From Kutzneria viridogrisea (GTDB lineage Bacteria; Actinomycetota; Actinomycetes; Mycobacteriales; Pseudonocardiaceae), in the NCBI GenBank assembly GCA_014138725.1, contig JACJID010000001.1, forward strand, positions 992,001 to 1,056,000: a stretch of 64,000 bases of DNA, written 5' to 3'. This document shows positions 7,336 to 16,851 of the stretch, in pieces. A model generated the notes under the pieces. The model was given only the letters and a program-made list of their open reading frames with translations, did not search any database and was not told the origin of the DNA. The first letter of the stretch is position 1. Every line of letters starts with the position of its first letter. Both the position numbers and the translations under genes were made by a program.

Positions 7336-10328
7336 ACCCGCTCGACCACGAGGACGCCGTCGCGGTCGTCGGCCTGTCCGTGCGGCTGCCCGGCTGTGAG
7401 AGCGTGGACCGGTACTGGTCTGTTCTCGACGCCGGTGAGGACGCCATCACCCGGCGGGAGCCGGCCGCGGGTGGCACGTTCGTGCCCGCCTACGGATCGG
7501 TGCCGAGCCCCGGTCACTTCGACCCGGGCCGCTTCGGGATCGCTCCGTCCGAGGCCTTGCTGACCGATCCGCAGCAACGACTCCTGCTGGAGGCCGCCGA
7601 CGAGGCCCTGACCACGGCCAACGTCGACCGGGCACGCACGATGGCCGTCAGCGTCTACGCCGGAGTCGGCCACAGCGACTACGAGCGGTGGGTCGGCAGC
7701 GCGCTGGCCGGCCGTCCCGGAGTCGACGCCCAGTCCCTGGAGGTGACCAACCGCGGCGACTACGCCGCCACCCGGATCGCCTACCGGCTCGGCCTCCAGG
7801 GGGCCGCCGTCACCGTGCAGTCGGCCTGCTCCACCGCGCTGACCGCCGTTCACCTGGCCGTCCAGGACCTGCTCAGCCACGGCAGCGACCTGGCCGTGGC
7901 CGCCGTGTCGTCGGTCCGCGTCCCCGCTCCCGGTGGCTACGACGCCCCGCTCGGTGGCATCGGCTCCCCGGACGGCGTGTGCCGTCCCTTCGACGCGGCC
8001 GCCGGCGGGTCCGTCCCCGGTGACGGAGCCGGCGCCGTCGTCCTCAAGCGGCTGGCCGACGCGCTGCGCGACGGCGACGAGATCTGGGCCGTGGTGCGCG
8101 GTACCGCCATGAACAACGACGGCTCCGGCAAGTCGGGGTTCGCCGGCGTCGACGCCGCCGCCCAGGTCGAGGTGGTCAGGGCCGCGCTGGACGTGGCCGG
8201 GCTCGGCCCTGGGGACATCGACTACGTGGAGGCCCACGGCAGCGGAACCCGCATCGGGGACTCCACCGAGTGGGCCGCGCTGGCCGAGGTGTTCGCCGAC
8301 GCCGGCCACCCCGTTCACGTCGGGGCGGCCAAGGGCGGCCTCGGACATCTGCGGGAGGCGGCCGGGCTGGCGGGCTTCGCGAAGGCGGTGCTCTCGCTGC
8401 GCCACCGGCGCCTCGTCGCCACCCCGCACTTCGAACGGCTGCCGGCCGACCTGGCCGCCCGCTCCGGCCCGCTGCGGCCGCTGGGCGAGGCCCTGGACTG
8501 GCCCGCCGTGCCCGGCCGGCCCCGGCGGGCCGGGGTGAGCGCCTTCGGCCTGGGCGGCACGAACTGCCACGTCGTGCTGGAGGAAGCGCCCGCCGCACCG
8601 GCGACGCCGCCGTCCGACGACAGCGAGTTGCTGCTGCTCTCGAGCCACCACCCGGACGCCCTGGACACCGACCTGGCCGCCCTGCGCGACCACCTGGGCG
8701 AGAACCCCGCGCACGTCGCGGACGCGGCCTGGACGACCCAGACCTCCCGCCACCGCTACCCCCATCGCGCCTACGCGGTGGTGCGTTCCCCGGCAGAGGT
8801 GGCCGACGCGTTCGTCAGCGACCGGCTGCGGATCCAGCGCGGTCACACGACCGCCGACGCCCCCGAGGTCGTTTTCGTGCTGCCCGGCATCGGTAGCCAC
8901 TACCCGGGAATGGGCGCTGAACTGGCTCGCACGGAGTCCCTGTTCGCCCGCAACCTCCGCGAGGTCGTGGCCGTGGCGGACACCCTGACCGACGGCGCCG
9001 TGGGCCGGTCGTTCGCCGCCGAGCCGACCCGCCCGGACCGCCAGGGCGACCGCATGGACCTGCGCGCCCTGCTGCGCCGTGGCGGTGACGCCCCCGCGCC
9101 CCGTGAACTGCGCGAAGTGCACCTGTCGCTGTTCTGCATGGAACACGCCATGGCCCGCACGCTCATGGACCTCGGCATCCGCCCGGCCGCGTTGCTGGGC
9201 CACAGCCTGGGGGAGTGGGTGGCGGCCGTGCTGGCCGGCGTCATCGGGGTGGAAGACGCCATGGCCGCCGTCGCCCGCCGGGCCGACCTGGTCAAGACCG
9301 CCGGGCCCGGGGCCATGCTCAGCGTGCTCGCCGCCGCCGAGGAGGTGGAGAAGCACGCGGTGAAGGACACCTGGATCGCGGCCGAGAACGGCCCCGGCCA
9401 CTGCGTGTTCTCCGGCCGCCCGGAAGCCGTGTCGACGCTGGCCGACCGGCTGCGCGCCGAGGGGTTCACCACGCTGCCCGTGGACGCCGCGCACCCCTTC
9501 CACACCCCGCAGCTCGCCGGCGCCGCCGCGATGCTCGGCGAGGACCTGCGCCACGTGGACCTGACGCCGGCCCGCATTCCCATCGCCTCGAGCGTGCTCG
9601 GCGCGTGGCTGGACGGGGCGACGCCCGAGCCGGACTACTGGCGCGACCACATGGTCAGCCGGGTGCGCTTCCGCACCGCGACCGAGCTCGTCCTGGCCCG
9701 CCACCGCGTCCTGGTCGAGGTGGGTCCCGGCACCGCCCGTCCCTGGATCGCCCAGGCCGACCCGGACGCCGCGTGTGTGCGCACCGTGCGGCAGTCCTAC
9801 GAGAACGCCGGCGACCGGCAGATCCTGCTGGAGGCGTTGGGCGAACTGTGGACCCACGGCGTCGAAGCCGACTGGCCGCGCCTGCACCAGGGCCCGCGGC
9901 GCCGCACCACCCTGCCCCCGCGCGCCCTGCTGCGCCGCCGACATCTGCCCGACACCGAACCGCCGACCGACCCCTGGTCGGCACCGGTCGTGGCACGGCA
10001 AGCCGAGACTGTGCCGGATACACCGGCACCGCCGCAGGCGAGTGATGCACCCGGCACGGCGGTCGGGCAGTTCCTGGCCCACCGCTTCCGCATCCTGCTC
10101 GGCCTGCGCGAAGTGCACCCCGACGACCACTTCTTCCACCTCGGTGGCGACTCCCTGATGGGGGTGCACCTGATCGCGGGCCTCAAGGAGCTCACCGGAA
10201 GAGCCGTGCCCTCCTCCGTCGTCTTCGCCTCCGCGACCCTCGGCGGCATGACGCGCGAGGTGGAGGCCTGGCTCACCGCCACCGAGCACGAACCGGAGCC
10301 CACCGACCACGGGAGCCCAGCGCCATGA
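7332..10328 (+). CDS. Single-module type I PKS (KS-AT-carrier)
   Basis: 998 residues. The ketosynthase (about 8-425) has active Cys166 in QSACSTA, the His of EAHGSGT and the His of KGGLGH, so it should condense. The acyltransferase (about 510-820) has Ser625 in GHSLGEW and HPFHTP where selectivity motifs such as HAFH or YASH normally sit. The carrier domain (about 905-980) has LGGDSL with Ser941 and is PCP-like. There is no KR, DH, ER or thioesterase, so one extension leaving a beta-keto thioester is expected. GTG 7332 overlaps the NRPS gene. The next four genes make an oxygenated ACP-bound extender, the likely AT substrate. Release must come from elsewhere or happen spontaneously. Confidence 0.88.
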   Translation: MNPLDHEDAVAVVGLSVRLPGCESVDRYWSVLDAGEDAITRREPAAGGTFVPAYGSVPSPGHFDPGRFGIAPSEALLTDPQQRLLLEAADEALTTANVDRARTMAVSVYAGVGHSDYERWVGSALAGRPGVDAQSLEVTNRGDYAATRIAYRLGLQGAAVTVQSACSTALTAVHLAVQDLLSHGSDLAVAAVSSVRVPAPGGYDAPLGGIGSPDGVCRPFDAAAGGSVPGDGAGAVVLKRLADALRDGDEIWAVVRGTAMNNDGSGKSGFAGVDAAAQVEVVRAALDVAGLGPGDIDYVEAHGSGTRIGDSTEWAALAEVFADAGHPVHVGAAKGGLGHLREAAGLAGFAKAVLSLRHRRLVATPHFERLPADLAARSGPLRPLGEALDWPAVPGRPRRAGVSAFGLGGTNCHVVLEEAPAAPATPPSDDSELLLLSSHHPDALDTDLAALRDHLGENPAHVADAAWTTQTSRHRYPHRAYAVVRSPAEVADAFVSDRLRIQRGHTTADAPEVVFVLPGIGSHYPGMGAELARTESLFARNLREVVAVADTLTDGAVGRSFAAEPTRPDRQGDRMDLRALLRRGGDAPAPRELREVHLSLFCMEHAMARTLMDLGIRPAALLGHSLGEWVAAVLAGVIGVEDAMAAVARRADLVKTAGPGAMLSVLAAAEEVEKHAVKDTWIAAENGPGHCVFSGRPEAVSTLADRLRAEGFTTLPVDAAHPFHTPQLAGAAAMLGEDLRHVDLTPARIPIASSVLGAWLDGATPEPDYWRDHMVSRVRFRTATELVLARHRVLVEVGPGTARPWIAQADPDAACVRTVRQSYENAGDRQILLEALGELWTHGVEADWPRLHQGPRRRTTLPPRALLRRRHLPDTEPPTDPWSAPVVARQAETVPDTPAPPQASDAPGTAVGQFLAHRFRILLGLREVHPDDHFFHLGGDSLMGVHLIAGLKELTGRAVPSSVVFASATLGGMTREVEAWLTATEHEPEPTDHGSPAP

Positions 10329-11167
10329 GCACACCCACGCTCGGAGTGATCGGAGCCGGCGTCATCGGCTCCAGCGTGGCCCACGCCGCCGCGGCGGCGG
10401 GTTACGCCGTCACCCTCGTCGACACCGATCCCGCCGCCCTGGAAGCGGCCCGCGCGGCCGTCCGGCGGCACGAGAGGCTGGCCGCGCTGCTCGGCGGCCG
10501 GGGACCGCGCCACCTGGACATCCGTCCCACCACCGACCTCGCCGACGTGGCCGACGCAGGCTTCGTCGTGGAGAACACCACCGAGTCCGAGCAGGGCAAG
10601 CGCGAGCTGTACCCGTTGCTGGACAAGGTGCTGGCGCCCGGCGTGACCATCGCCGCCAACACCTCCGCCGTCCCCATCGCGCGGCTGGCGGAGTGCCTGA
10701 CCGACCCCGGACGCGTCGTCGGCGTGCACTTCATGAACCCGGTCGACCGCATCGACATGGTGGAGGTCGTGCGAGCACCGTCCACTTCGGACGCGGCACT
10801 GGCCGCGGTCGACGACCTGCTGGGCCGCATGGGCAAGAGGTCCGTCGTCGTCAACGACGCTCCCGGCTTCGTCATCAACCGGATCCTGATGCCGGTGGTC
10901 AACCTCGCGGCCGCCGTCGTCGCGGACGGTGTCGCCACACCGAGCGAGGTCGACGAGCTGTTCAAGGGCTGCCTCGGCCACACCTCCGGGCCGCTGCGCA
11001 CCGCTGACCTGATCGGCGTCGACACGGTCGTGCGCACTCTCGAGGTCCTGCACGAGCACTACGGGACCGACGAGTTCGTCACCCACCCGCACCTGCGCCG
11101 GATGGTCGACGAGGGCCGGACCGGGGCCAAGAGCGGCCGCGGCTTCTACTCCTACGACGGGAACTGA
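10325..11167 (+). CDS. 3-hydroxyacyl-CoA dehydrogenase family enzyme (FkbK-like)
   Basis: 280 residues. The NAD Rossmann motif GVIGAGVIGSSVAHAAAAAG begins at residue 7 and VTLVDTD ends strand 2. The helical C-terminal domain of 3-hydroxyacyl-CoA dehydrogenases follows, with HFMNPVDRIDMVEVV and NDAPGFVINRI. In methoxymalonyl- and hydroxymalonyl-ACP pathways this enzyme oxidises glyceryl-ACP at C3. Its place directly before an ACP, an acyl-CoA dehydrogenase and an FkbH homologue is the classic subcluster order. ATG 10325 overlaps the PKS stop and the next gene begins 3 bases after its stop. Confidence 0.85.
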   Translation: MSTPTLGVIGAGVIGSSVAHAAAAAGYAVTLVDTDPAALEAARAAVRRHERLAALLGGRGPRHLDIRPTTDLADVADAGFVVENTTESEQGKRELYPLLDKVLAPGVTIAANTSAVPIARLAECLTDPGRVVGVHFMNPVDRIDMVEVVRAPSTSDAALAAVDDLLGRMGKRSVVVNDAPGFVINRILMPVVNLAAAVVADGVATPSEVDELFKGCLGHTSGPLRTADLIGVDTVVRTLEVLHEHYGTDEFVTHPHLRRMVDEGRTGAKSGRGFYSYDGN

Positions 11168-11170
11168 ACG

Positions 11171-11437
11171 ATGACTGCTCAGAGCACGCCCACGACCGAC
11201 GAGGTCTCCGCCGTGGTGCGGGAGTTCATCACCCGGCTCAGCGGCCGTCCCGGCATCGAGGACGACCGGCCGCTCATCTCCGGCGGCGTGCTGGACTCGA
11301 TCGCCGCCGTCCAGATGGTCGACTTCGTCGAGCGCACGTTTCACGTCGAGGTGACCGACGAGGACCTCGAACTGGTCAACTTCGACTCCGTGCGGGGACT
11401 GGCCGCCCTGGTCACCCGCAGGGTGGCGGCGGCGTGA
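11171..11437 (+). CDS. Discrete acyl carrier protein for the extender unit (FkbJ-like)
   Basis: 88 residues, acidic. The phosphopantetheine site is GVLDSIAAV with Ser43. DSI instead of DSL is common in FkbJ-type ACPs. It should carry glyceryl, then tartronyl/hydroxymalonyl (or methoxymalonyl) groups made by the flanking enzymes and deliver them to the AT of the PKS. ATG 11171 follows the dehydrogenase stop by three bases and its stop overlaps the next GTG. Confidence 0.9.
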   Translation: MTAQSTPTTDEVSAVVREFITRLSGRPGIEDDRPLISGGVLDSIAAVQMVDFVERTFHVEVTDEDLELVNFDSVRGLAALVTRRVAAA

Positions 11438-12570
11438 GCACCGCAGCGCCGGCAGCGGTCCTCGACGTGCTGCGGGACGAGCAGTTCGCCGACCGCGCCA
11501 CGGCGTGGGAACGCGCGGGCGCCGTCCCCCGCGAGGACGTCGACGACCTGGCGGGCCACGGCCTGCTCGGCATCACCGTCGGCACCGCGTACAACGGCAG
11601 CGACCTCCCGCTGGTGGACGTGGTCGAGGTGCACCGGCGGGTGGCCGCCGCCTCGCCCAGCCTGCACAGCCTGCTCGTGGTCCACGCCATGGTCTGCCAC
11701 GCCCTGCGCCGCTTCGCCTCCCCGGAGCTTCGCGACAGCTACCTGCCCGAACTGGCCACCGGCCGGGTCATCGCGGCCTTCGCCCTCACCGAGACCGAAG
11801 GCGGTGCCGATGCCGGGGCCCTGGCCACCAGGATCGACCGCGACGGCGACACCCTGCGCGTCACCGGCGTGAAGCGCTGGCTGTCGTTCGGCCAGATCGC
11901 CGACGCCTACCTCGTCTTCGGACTCACGGGTGGCCTGGACAGCTGCGCGCTCGTGGACGCGGGGACCGGTGTGCGGGTCGAGCCGGAACCCCGCACCGCG
12001 GGGCTGCGCGCCGCGCGCCTGGCCCGCGTCACCTTCGACGGGGCGACGGCACCCGCCGGCCGCGCGGTGGGGCGACCGGGCACGGGCATCCCGTTCGTCG
12101 CGACGTCCTGCCTCACCCTGGGGCGGCTCTACGTCGCCGCGGGGTCGGCGGGCATCGCGCAGGCCGCGCTCGACCTGGCCGTCGGCCACGCCGCCACCCG
12201 CTCCAAGGGCGGCCGGGCGCTGGGGGACCACCAGCTCGTGCGCGGACTGCTCGCCGATGCCGCACTCGCCGCCGAGTCGGCGGCCCACTACCTGCGGGCG
12301 GCGACGCGAGAGGTCGAGGACCGCGCGCCGACCGCGGCGGTGACCGCCGCCCGGGCCAAGCTGCTGGCCTCCCGTGCGGCCGGCAGCGTGACCGCCACCG
12401 CCTCGCGCCTGCTGGGCGCCGAGGGACAGACCGAAGACCACCCCCTGGCTCGGCTGGTCGCCGCGGCACGCGTGCACGAGGTGATCGAGGGACCGACCGA
12501 GGTGCTCCAGGACGTCGTGGCCGCCGCGTTGCTGCGCGATCCCGGCGCCGCGTGGAAAGGACAGCAGTGA
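11434..12570 (+). CDS. Acyl-CoA dehydrogenase family enzyme (FkbI-like)
   Basis: 378 residues with the acyl-CoA dehydrogenase fold: AFALTETEGGADAGA (flavin and substrate region, near 112-126), KRWLSFGQIADAYLVFG in the beta domain, and the C-terminal helical block ending HEVIEGPTEVLQDVV. Homologues act with the FkbK-type enzyme on the ACP-bound C3 unit to complete oxidation to the malonyl-type carboxylate. GTG 11434 overlaps the ACP stop by four bases; its TGA overlaps the ATG of the FkbH gene. Expected to be cytoplasmic and FAD-dependent. Confidence 0.85.
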   Translation: MSTAAPAAVLDVLRDEQFADRATAWERAGAVPREDVDDLAGHGLLGITVGTAYNGSDLPLVDVVEVHRRVAAASPSLHSLLVVHAMVCHALRRFASPELRDSYLPELATGRVIAAFALTETEGGADAGALATRIDRDGDTLRVTGVKRWLSFGQIADAYLVFGLTGGLDSCALVDAGTGVRVEPEPRTAGLRAARLARVTFDGATAPAGRAVGRPGTGIPFVATSCLTLGRLYVAAGSAGIAQAALDLAVGHAATRSKGGRALGDHQLVRGLLADAALAAESAAHYLRAATREVEDRAPTAAVTAARAKLLASRAAGSVTATASRLLGAEGQTEDHPLARLVAAARVHEVIEGPTEVLQDVVAAALLRDPGAAWKGQQ

Positions 12571-14273
12571 TGACGCGGGCCACGACGGAGAAGCCCGTCA
12601 AATGCGTGGTCTGGGACCTGGACGACACCCTCTGGGACGGCACGCTCCTGGAGGGCGACGAACTCCACGTTCCCGACGCCAACCGCGAGCTCGTGCGCGT
12701 CCTCGACGAGCACGGCATCCTCCAGTCCGTCGCCAGCCGCAACGAGCCCGGCCCCGTCGACGACCGGCTCCGCGCGTTCGGGCTCGACGAGTACTTCCTG
12801 CACCCGCAGGTCGGCTGGTCGGCCAAGTCCGCGTCGCTGCGGAACCTGGTCCAGGCGCTCAACATCGGCGCCGACAGCGTGCTGTTCGTCGACGACTCGG
12901 ACTTCGAACGGGCCGAGGTGGCGCGGGAACTGCCCGAGGTCCGGTGCATGACCCGGCGGGAACTGCACGAGCTGGTCGCGGCCGGTCAGGTCCTGCCGCG
13001 GCACGTGACCGCCGACGCCGCCCGACGCCGGGAGATGTACCAGGCCGAGGACCGTCGCCGTTCGCACGAGGAGACGTTCGAAGGGCCGAACGAGGAGTTC
13101 CTGGCCTCGCTGGAGATGACGCTGCGAGTGCGCCACGCGACCGAGGCCGACCTCGACCGCGCGGCGGAGCTGACCCAGCGCACCCACCAGCTCAACACCA
13201 CCGGCATCACCTTCGACCAGGAGGAGCTGGCCGCCCTCGTGCGGGACCCCGGCCACCGGGTGCTCGTCGCCGAGCTCGACGACTGCTTCGGCACCTACGG
13301 CACCATCGGGCTGGCCGTGCTGTCCACCGGTCCTGAGTGGACGATCCGGCTGCTGCTCATGTCCTGCCGGGTCATGGGCCGCAACGTCGGCACCGCGCTC
13401 ATCGCGGCGCTGGCTCGCACCGCCGCCGCGCACGGCGCCCGCACCGTCGCCCATTTCCGGCCCACGGACCGCAACCGCCAGATGCTCGTCACCTACCGCT
13501 TCGCGGGGTTCGTCGTCGAATCCCGCTCCGAGGACCGCGTCGTCCTCACCCTGCCGGACGACCGGATCCCGGCCGTTCCCGGCTATGTCCGCCTTCTCAC
13601 CGATGACACCGCCGCCGTGGACAGCGGCACGACTGGAGGAGATCACCCGATGACGGCGTTCACGCAGAGCTGGACCAACACGTTTTCCACCGTCTACGCG
13701 AAGGAGTCGCTGGCCAAGCTCTCCTGGTTCAACGCGTCCCCCGGCCTGGAACTGATCAAGCGAGTGATCGACGGCACGCTCAAGCCGGGCCAGCGGCTGA
13801 TCGACCTCGGCAGCGGCCCCGGCGTCGACGCCGTGTTCCTCTCCGTGCAGGGCCTGGACGTCACCGGCGTCGACCTGTCGCCGGACGCCGTCGCGAGGGC
13901 GAGCCGCTGGGCCGAACTGGCCGGCGTCGACGCCGAGTTCATCCAGGGCGACGTGCTCGACGTCCCACTGCCGGACTCGTCGGCCGACGTCGTCACCGAT
14001 TCCTTCGTGTTCCACAACATGCGCGACGACGCCAGGGCCCGCTACGCCGACGAGGTGCACCGCCTGCTCAAGCCCGGCGGCCTGTTCCTGCTGAACTCGT
14101 TCTCCGACAAGATGGTTCCCGGCACCGGACCGCGCCGCATCACGAGCGAGGACATCCTCACGACGTTCACCGCCGACCGCTTCGAGTGCGTGGCGCTGTA
14201 CGTCTACCGCAACGTTCCCACCCGCGCGAAGCCGGACCAGCTGCACTGGTTCGGCGAGTTCCGGGCCCGCTGA
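12570..14273 (+). CDS. FkbH-type glyceryl-ACP synthase joined in frame to a SAM methyltransferase
   Basis: One uninterrupted 567-residue frame. Residues 1-350 are FkbH-like: HAD motif DLDDTLWDG near 14, LFVDDSDFERAEV near 104, and a GNAT-like C-terminal half. This enzyme class dephosphorylates 1,3-bisphosphoglycerate and loads D-glycerate on an ACP. From about residue 361 a class I methyltransferase begins (MTAFTQSW...), with SAM motif DLGSGPGVD near 412 and VVTDSFVFHNM later. No stop separates them. However, ATG 13650 has ggaggag eight bases upstream, so the methyltransferase may also be made alone. ATG 12570 overlaps the previous stop. The methyltransferase could turn hydroxymalonyl into methoxymalonyl or act elsewhere. 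Confidence 0.85.
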   Translation: MTRATTEKPVKCVVWDLDDTLWDGTLLEGDELHVPDANRELVRVLDEHGILQSVASRNEPGPVDDRLRAFGLDEYFLHPQVGWSAKSASLRNLVQALNIGADSVLFVDDSDFERAEVARELPEVRCMTRRELHELVAAGQVLPRHVTADAARRREMYQAEDRRRSHEETFEGPNEEFLASLEMTLRVRHATEADLDRAAELTQRTHQLNTTGITFDQEELAALVRDPGHRVLVAELDDCFGTYGTIGLAVLSTGPEWTIRLLLMSCRVMGRNVGTALIAALARTAAAHGARTVAHFRPTDRNRQMLVTYRFAGFVVESRSEDRVVLTLPDDRIPAVPGYVRLLTDDTAAVDSGTTGGDHPMTAFTQSWTNTFSTVYAKESLAKLSWFNASPGLELIKRVIDGTLKPGQRLIDLGSGPGVDAVFLSVQGLDVTGVDLSPDAVARASRWAELAGVDAEFIQGDVLDVPLPDSSADVVTDSFVFHNMRDDARARYADEVHRLLKPGGLFLLNSFSDKMVPGTGPRRITSEDILTTFTADRFECVALYVYRNVPTRAKPDQLHWFGEFRAR

Positions 14274-15007
14274 TGAGGGTCGTCGTCACCGGAGGAGGCC
14301 GGGGGATCGGGCGTGCCGTCGCCCTCGGCTTCGCCGCCCGCGGTGACCAGGTCGCGGTGCTGGCACGTACCGAGTCCCAGGTGAAGTCCGTGGCCGGTGA
14401 GATCGAGGAACTCGGGGCCGAGAGCGTGGCCCTGGCAGTCGACGTCGCGGACGAGGCGGCGATGGGCGAGGCCGCGGAGCAGGTGGTCGACAGGTTCGGC
14501 GGCCTGGACGTCCTCGTCAACGCCGCCGGCGTCTTCGACCTCGGCCCCACGACCGGGTTCCCGCTCGACTCCGCCCGGACCCTGTTGGACACCAACGTCC
14601 TGGGCACCTTCCTGGCCTGCAAGACCTTCGGCAGGCACCTGGTCGAGCAGGGGCACGGCAAGGTCGTCAACTTCTGCTCGTTGTTGTCCTACACCGCTTT
14701 CCCGGAACGAGCGCTGTACGCGGCGAGCAAGGGCGGCGTGCTCCAGCTGACCCGCAGCCTGGGCGTGGAGTGGGCGCCGCACAACGTCAACGTCAACGCG
14801 GTCGCCCCCGGGATGATCCGCATCGAGACCCCGCACCCGGCCGCGCTCGACGAGGACGCCATCGTCGGGCGCATCCCCTCCGGCCGGCGCGGCCGACCGG
14901 CCGACATCGTCGGACCTGTCCTGTTCCTGGCCTCTCCGGAGGCCGACTACATCAACGGCCAGACCCTGGTCGTCGACGGAGGCTGGCTCAGCTATGGATA
15001 CCTCTGA
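14273..15007 (+). CDS. Short-chain dehydrogenase/reductase
   Basis: 244 residues. Classical SDR: TGGGRGIG cofactor motif at residues 6-13, VNAAG near 85, catalytic Ser in NFCSLLSY and YAASK with the catalytic Tyr-Lys pair near 150. The 3' end is LVVDGGW. It starts on the last base of the preceding stop (TGATG) and its 3' end overlaps the LOG gene by 14 bases. It is a likely ketoreductase for the PKS-derived beta-keto group or a sugar carbon, since the PKS has no KR; that is inference. Confidence 0.85.
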   Translation: MRVVVTGGGRGIGRAVALGFAARGDQVAVLARTESQVKSVAGEIEELGAESVALAVDVADEAAMGEAAEQVVDRFGGLDVLVNAAGVFDLGPTTGFPLDSARTLLDTNVLGTFLACKTFGRHLVEQGHGKVVNFCSLLSYTAFPERALYAASKGGVLQLTRSLGVEWAPHNVNVNAVAPGMIRIETPHPAALDEDAIVGRIPSGRRGRPADIVGPVLFLASPEADYINGQTLVVDGGWLSYGYL

Positions 15008-15596
15008 AAGCTCCCAGTCGATCGGGGTCTTCTGCGGTTTCGCACCGGGACCGTCGGCCCGCTACGCCGAGGTCGCCACCGCGCTCGGCGCCGGCCTGGC
15101 CGTCCGCGGTCACCGGCTGGTCTACGGTGCGGGCGGTCTCGGGCTGATGGGCGCGGTGGCACGCGGCGCCTCCGCGGGAGGCGCGCCGATCCTCGGCGTC
15201 ATCCCCGAGTTCCTGCGCGCCAAGGAGATGGGTGACGACCTGCCGCCCCAGGAGATCGTGCTCACGAGCGACCTCCTGGAACGCAAGCGCGTCATGATCG
15301 ACCGCTCGGACGCCTTCATCGCGCTGCCCGGCGGCTACGGCACGCTCGACGAGGTGTTCGAGGTGGTGTCCATGGCCGCACTCGGACAGGACGTCGGCCC
15401 CATCGTGCTCCTCGACGTGGACGACGACTGGCGGTCCCTGCTCGACTACGTCGACGGGCTGGAGCGACGGGGTTTCGTGCGCGACGCCGGCATCCTGCGC
15501 GTGGCCACGACCCCGGAGCAGGCTCTCGACCTGGTCGCGCCGGCCGGTGCCCTCGCCGGGACGGGAGCTCCGCTGAGCGGGCAGGCGGCTCCGTGA
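14994..15596 (+). CDS. LOG-family nucleoside 5'-monophosphate phosphoribohydrolase, copy 1
   Basis: 200 residues. The LOG signature PGGYGTLDE begins at residue 112, preceded by LLERKRVMIDRSDAF with the conserved Arg. GVFCGFAPG and VYGAGGLGLMG form the Rossmann-like nucleotide site. LOG enzymes hydrolyse the N-glycosidic bond of nucleoside monophosphates to release a free base and ribose 5-phosphate. In miharamycin-type clusters such an enzyme supplies the purine base. A second LOG gene at 21990-22595 is only moderately similar. The start lies inside the SDR end and the stop overlaps the MFS GTG. Confidence 0.85.
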   Translation: MDTSESSQSIGVFCGFAPGPSARYAEVATALGAGLAVRGHRLVYGAGGLGLMGAVARGASAGGAPILGVIPEFLRAKEMGDDLPPQEIVLTSDLLERKRVMIDRSDAFIALPGGYGTLDEVFEVVSMAALGQDVGPIVLLDVDDDWRSLLDYVDGLERRGFVRDAGILRVATTPEQALDLVAPAGALAGTGAPLSGQAAP

Positions 15597-16840
15597 CCTC
15601 CGCGACGCCCCGAGCACCCCTGCCCGGTTACGGGGCCTTCCTGACCGGCTGGGGAGCCACCACATTCGGCAGCGGCCTCATGCTCCCGATCACGGTGACC
15701 TACCTGCGGGAGATCCTGCATCTGCCGCTGTCGGGCGTCTCTGTCTACTTCGCCCTGTTCGCGTTGTCGGGCCTGGGAGTGAACCCGCTGGCCATCCGGC
15801 TCGGCCGCGCGCACGGACCGGGCACGGCGGTAGCTATGGCCGCGGTCCTCCAGGCCTCGGGCTGGGGCCTGTTCGCCGTGGCGGACTCCATGGCGCTGGT
15901 CGTGCCGGCGGCTGCTTTGTCCGGCGCGGGAACGGGCATGTACTACGCGGTACAGACCCCGCTGCTCACTCGTCTCTTCGGCGACGGTGCACTCAGCCGG
16001 GTCCTTTCCGGACAGAACCGCACCACGGCGCTGATGATGACCGTGGGGACCCTGCTGAGCGGCCAGGTCGTCCACCGCTTCGGCGTCGACGGCTATACCG
16101 CCTGCCTGACCGCCAACGCCCTGAGCTACCTGGTCCACGGCGCCGTCCTGGTCAGCCTCGTGCGCAAGCACGGCGCAGTGCCCGTGGTCCGGCCGCAGGA
16201 TGCCAGATCGTCACGGCGGGTGCGCGGCACGGCTCTGCGCGATCCGGTGTTCCTGTTCCTGCTCGTGTTCCAGTTCTCCCTGGTCATCTTCGGACTCGGC
16301 CAGTTCGACTCGGTCGTGCCGGCGATCCTCGGGAACGCGCAGCTGTCGGTGACGGCGATCAGCATCGTCATCGCCTGCAACACCGGCGGCGTCATCATCT
16401 TGCAGGGCGTGGCTCTCCGCGTGGTCGAGCGCATCGGCTACGTCGGGGCGCTGGTCGCCGCGATCGTGTCGTGGACGGCCGCGCTGGCCGTGCTCGGTTG
16501 CGCGCTGCTGGCGTCCAGCACACTGCCGAAAGTGGCGCTGGGAGCCGTGTTCGGCGTCCTGTTCGCCGTGGGCGAGTGCCTGATCGCCCCCAGCGTCCAG
16601 CCGCTCGTCACCAGGACGGCGCCACCGAACTCGTTGGAGTCCTACGCCGCGGCCACGTCCCTGGCACACGGCCTGGGCACGTTCCTGGCTCCGCTGATCC
16701 TCCTGCCGGTCGTCGAGATCGCCGGAGTCGCGGCCTACTTCGTGCTCCAACTCGGCGGTTTCGGCCTGGCCCTGTACGCCCTGCTCTCCTTCCGGCGCCG
16801 CACGGCACGGCTTCTGGAAACCACACCCACTTCGCACTGA
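15593..16840 (+). CDS. MFS transporter, likely product exporter
   Basis: 415 residues, strongly hydrophobic with about twelve membrane segments. The loop between segments 2 and 3 reads GVNPLAIRLGRAHGPG, and the family-conserved SGAGTGMYYAVQTPLL sits mid N-terminal half. GTG 15593 overlaps the LOG stop (GTGA). It is the only intact transporter inside the operon, so export of the final compound and self-protection is the natural guess. A degraded paralogue lies at 20489-21139. Inner membrane protein; substrate unknown. Confidence 0.85.
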   Translation: MTSATPRAPLPGYGAFLTGWGATTFGSGLMLPITVTYLREILHLPLSGVSVYFALFALSGLGVNPLAIRLGRAHGPGTAVAMAAVLQASGWGLFAVADSMALVVPAAALSGAGTGMYYAVQTPLLTRLFGDGALSRVLSGQNRTTALMMTVGTLLSGQVVHRFGVDGYTACLTANALSYLVHGAVLVSLVRKHGAVPVVRPQDARSSRRVRGTALRDPVFLFLLVFQFSLVIFGLGQFDSVVPAILGNAQLSVTAISIVIACNTGGVIILQGVALRVVERIGYVGALVAAIVSWTAALAVLGCALLASSTLPKVALGAVFGVLFAVGECLIAPSVQPLVTRTAPPNSLESYAAATSLAHGLGTFLAPLILLPVVEIAGVAAYFVLQLGGFGLALYALLSFRRRTARLLETTPTSH

Positions 16841-16851
16841 GGAGTCAGCAC

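Noticed and set aside
7032-10334. A 1100-codon open frame on the minus strand
   Set aside because: It is the antisense shadow of the PKS gene in high-GC DNA; its composition (His, Gly, Arg, Gln rich) is typical of a wrong frame.
12567-12572. GTG 12567 as alternative start of the FkbH gene
   Set aside because: It adds a single residue before ATG 12570, which already overlaps the upstream stop in the way used throughout the operon.
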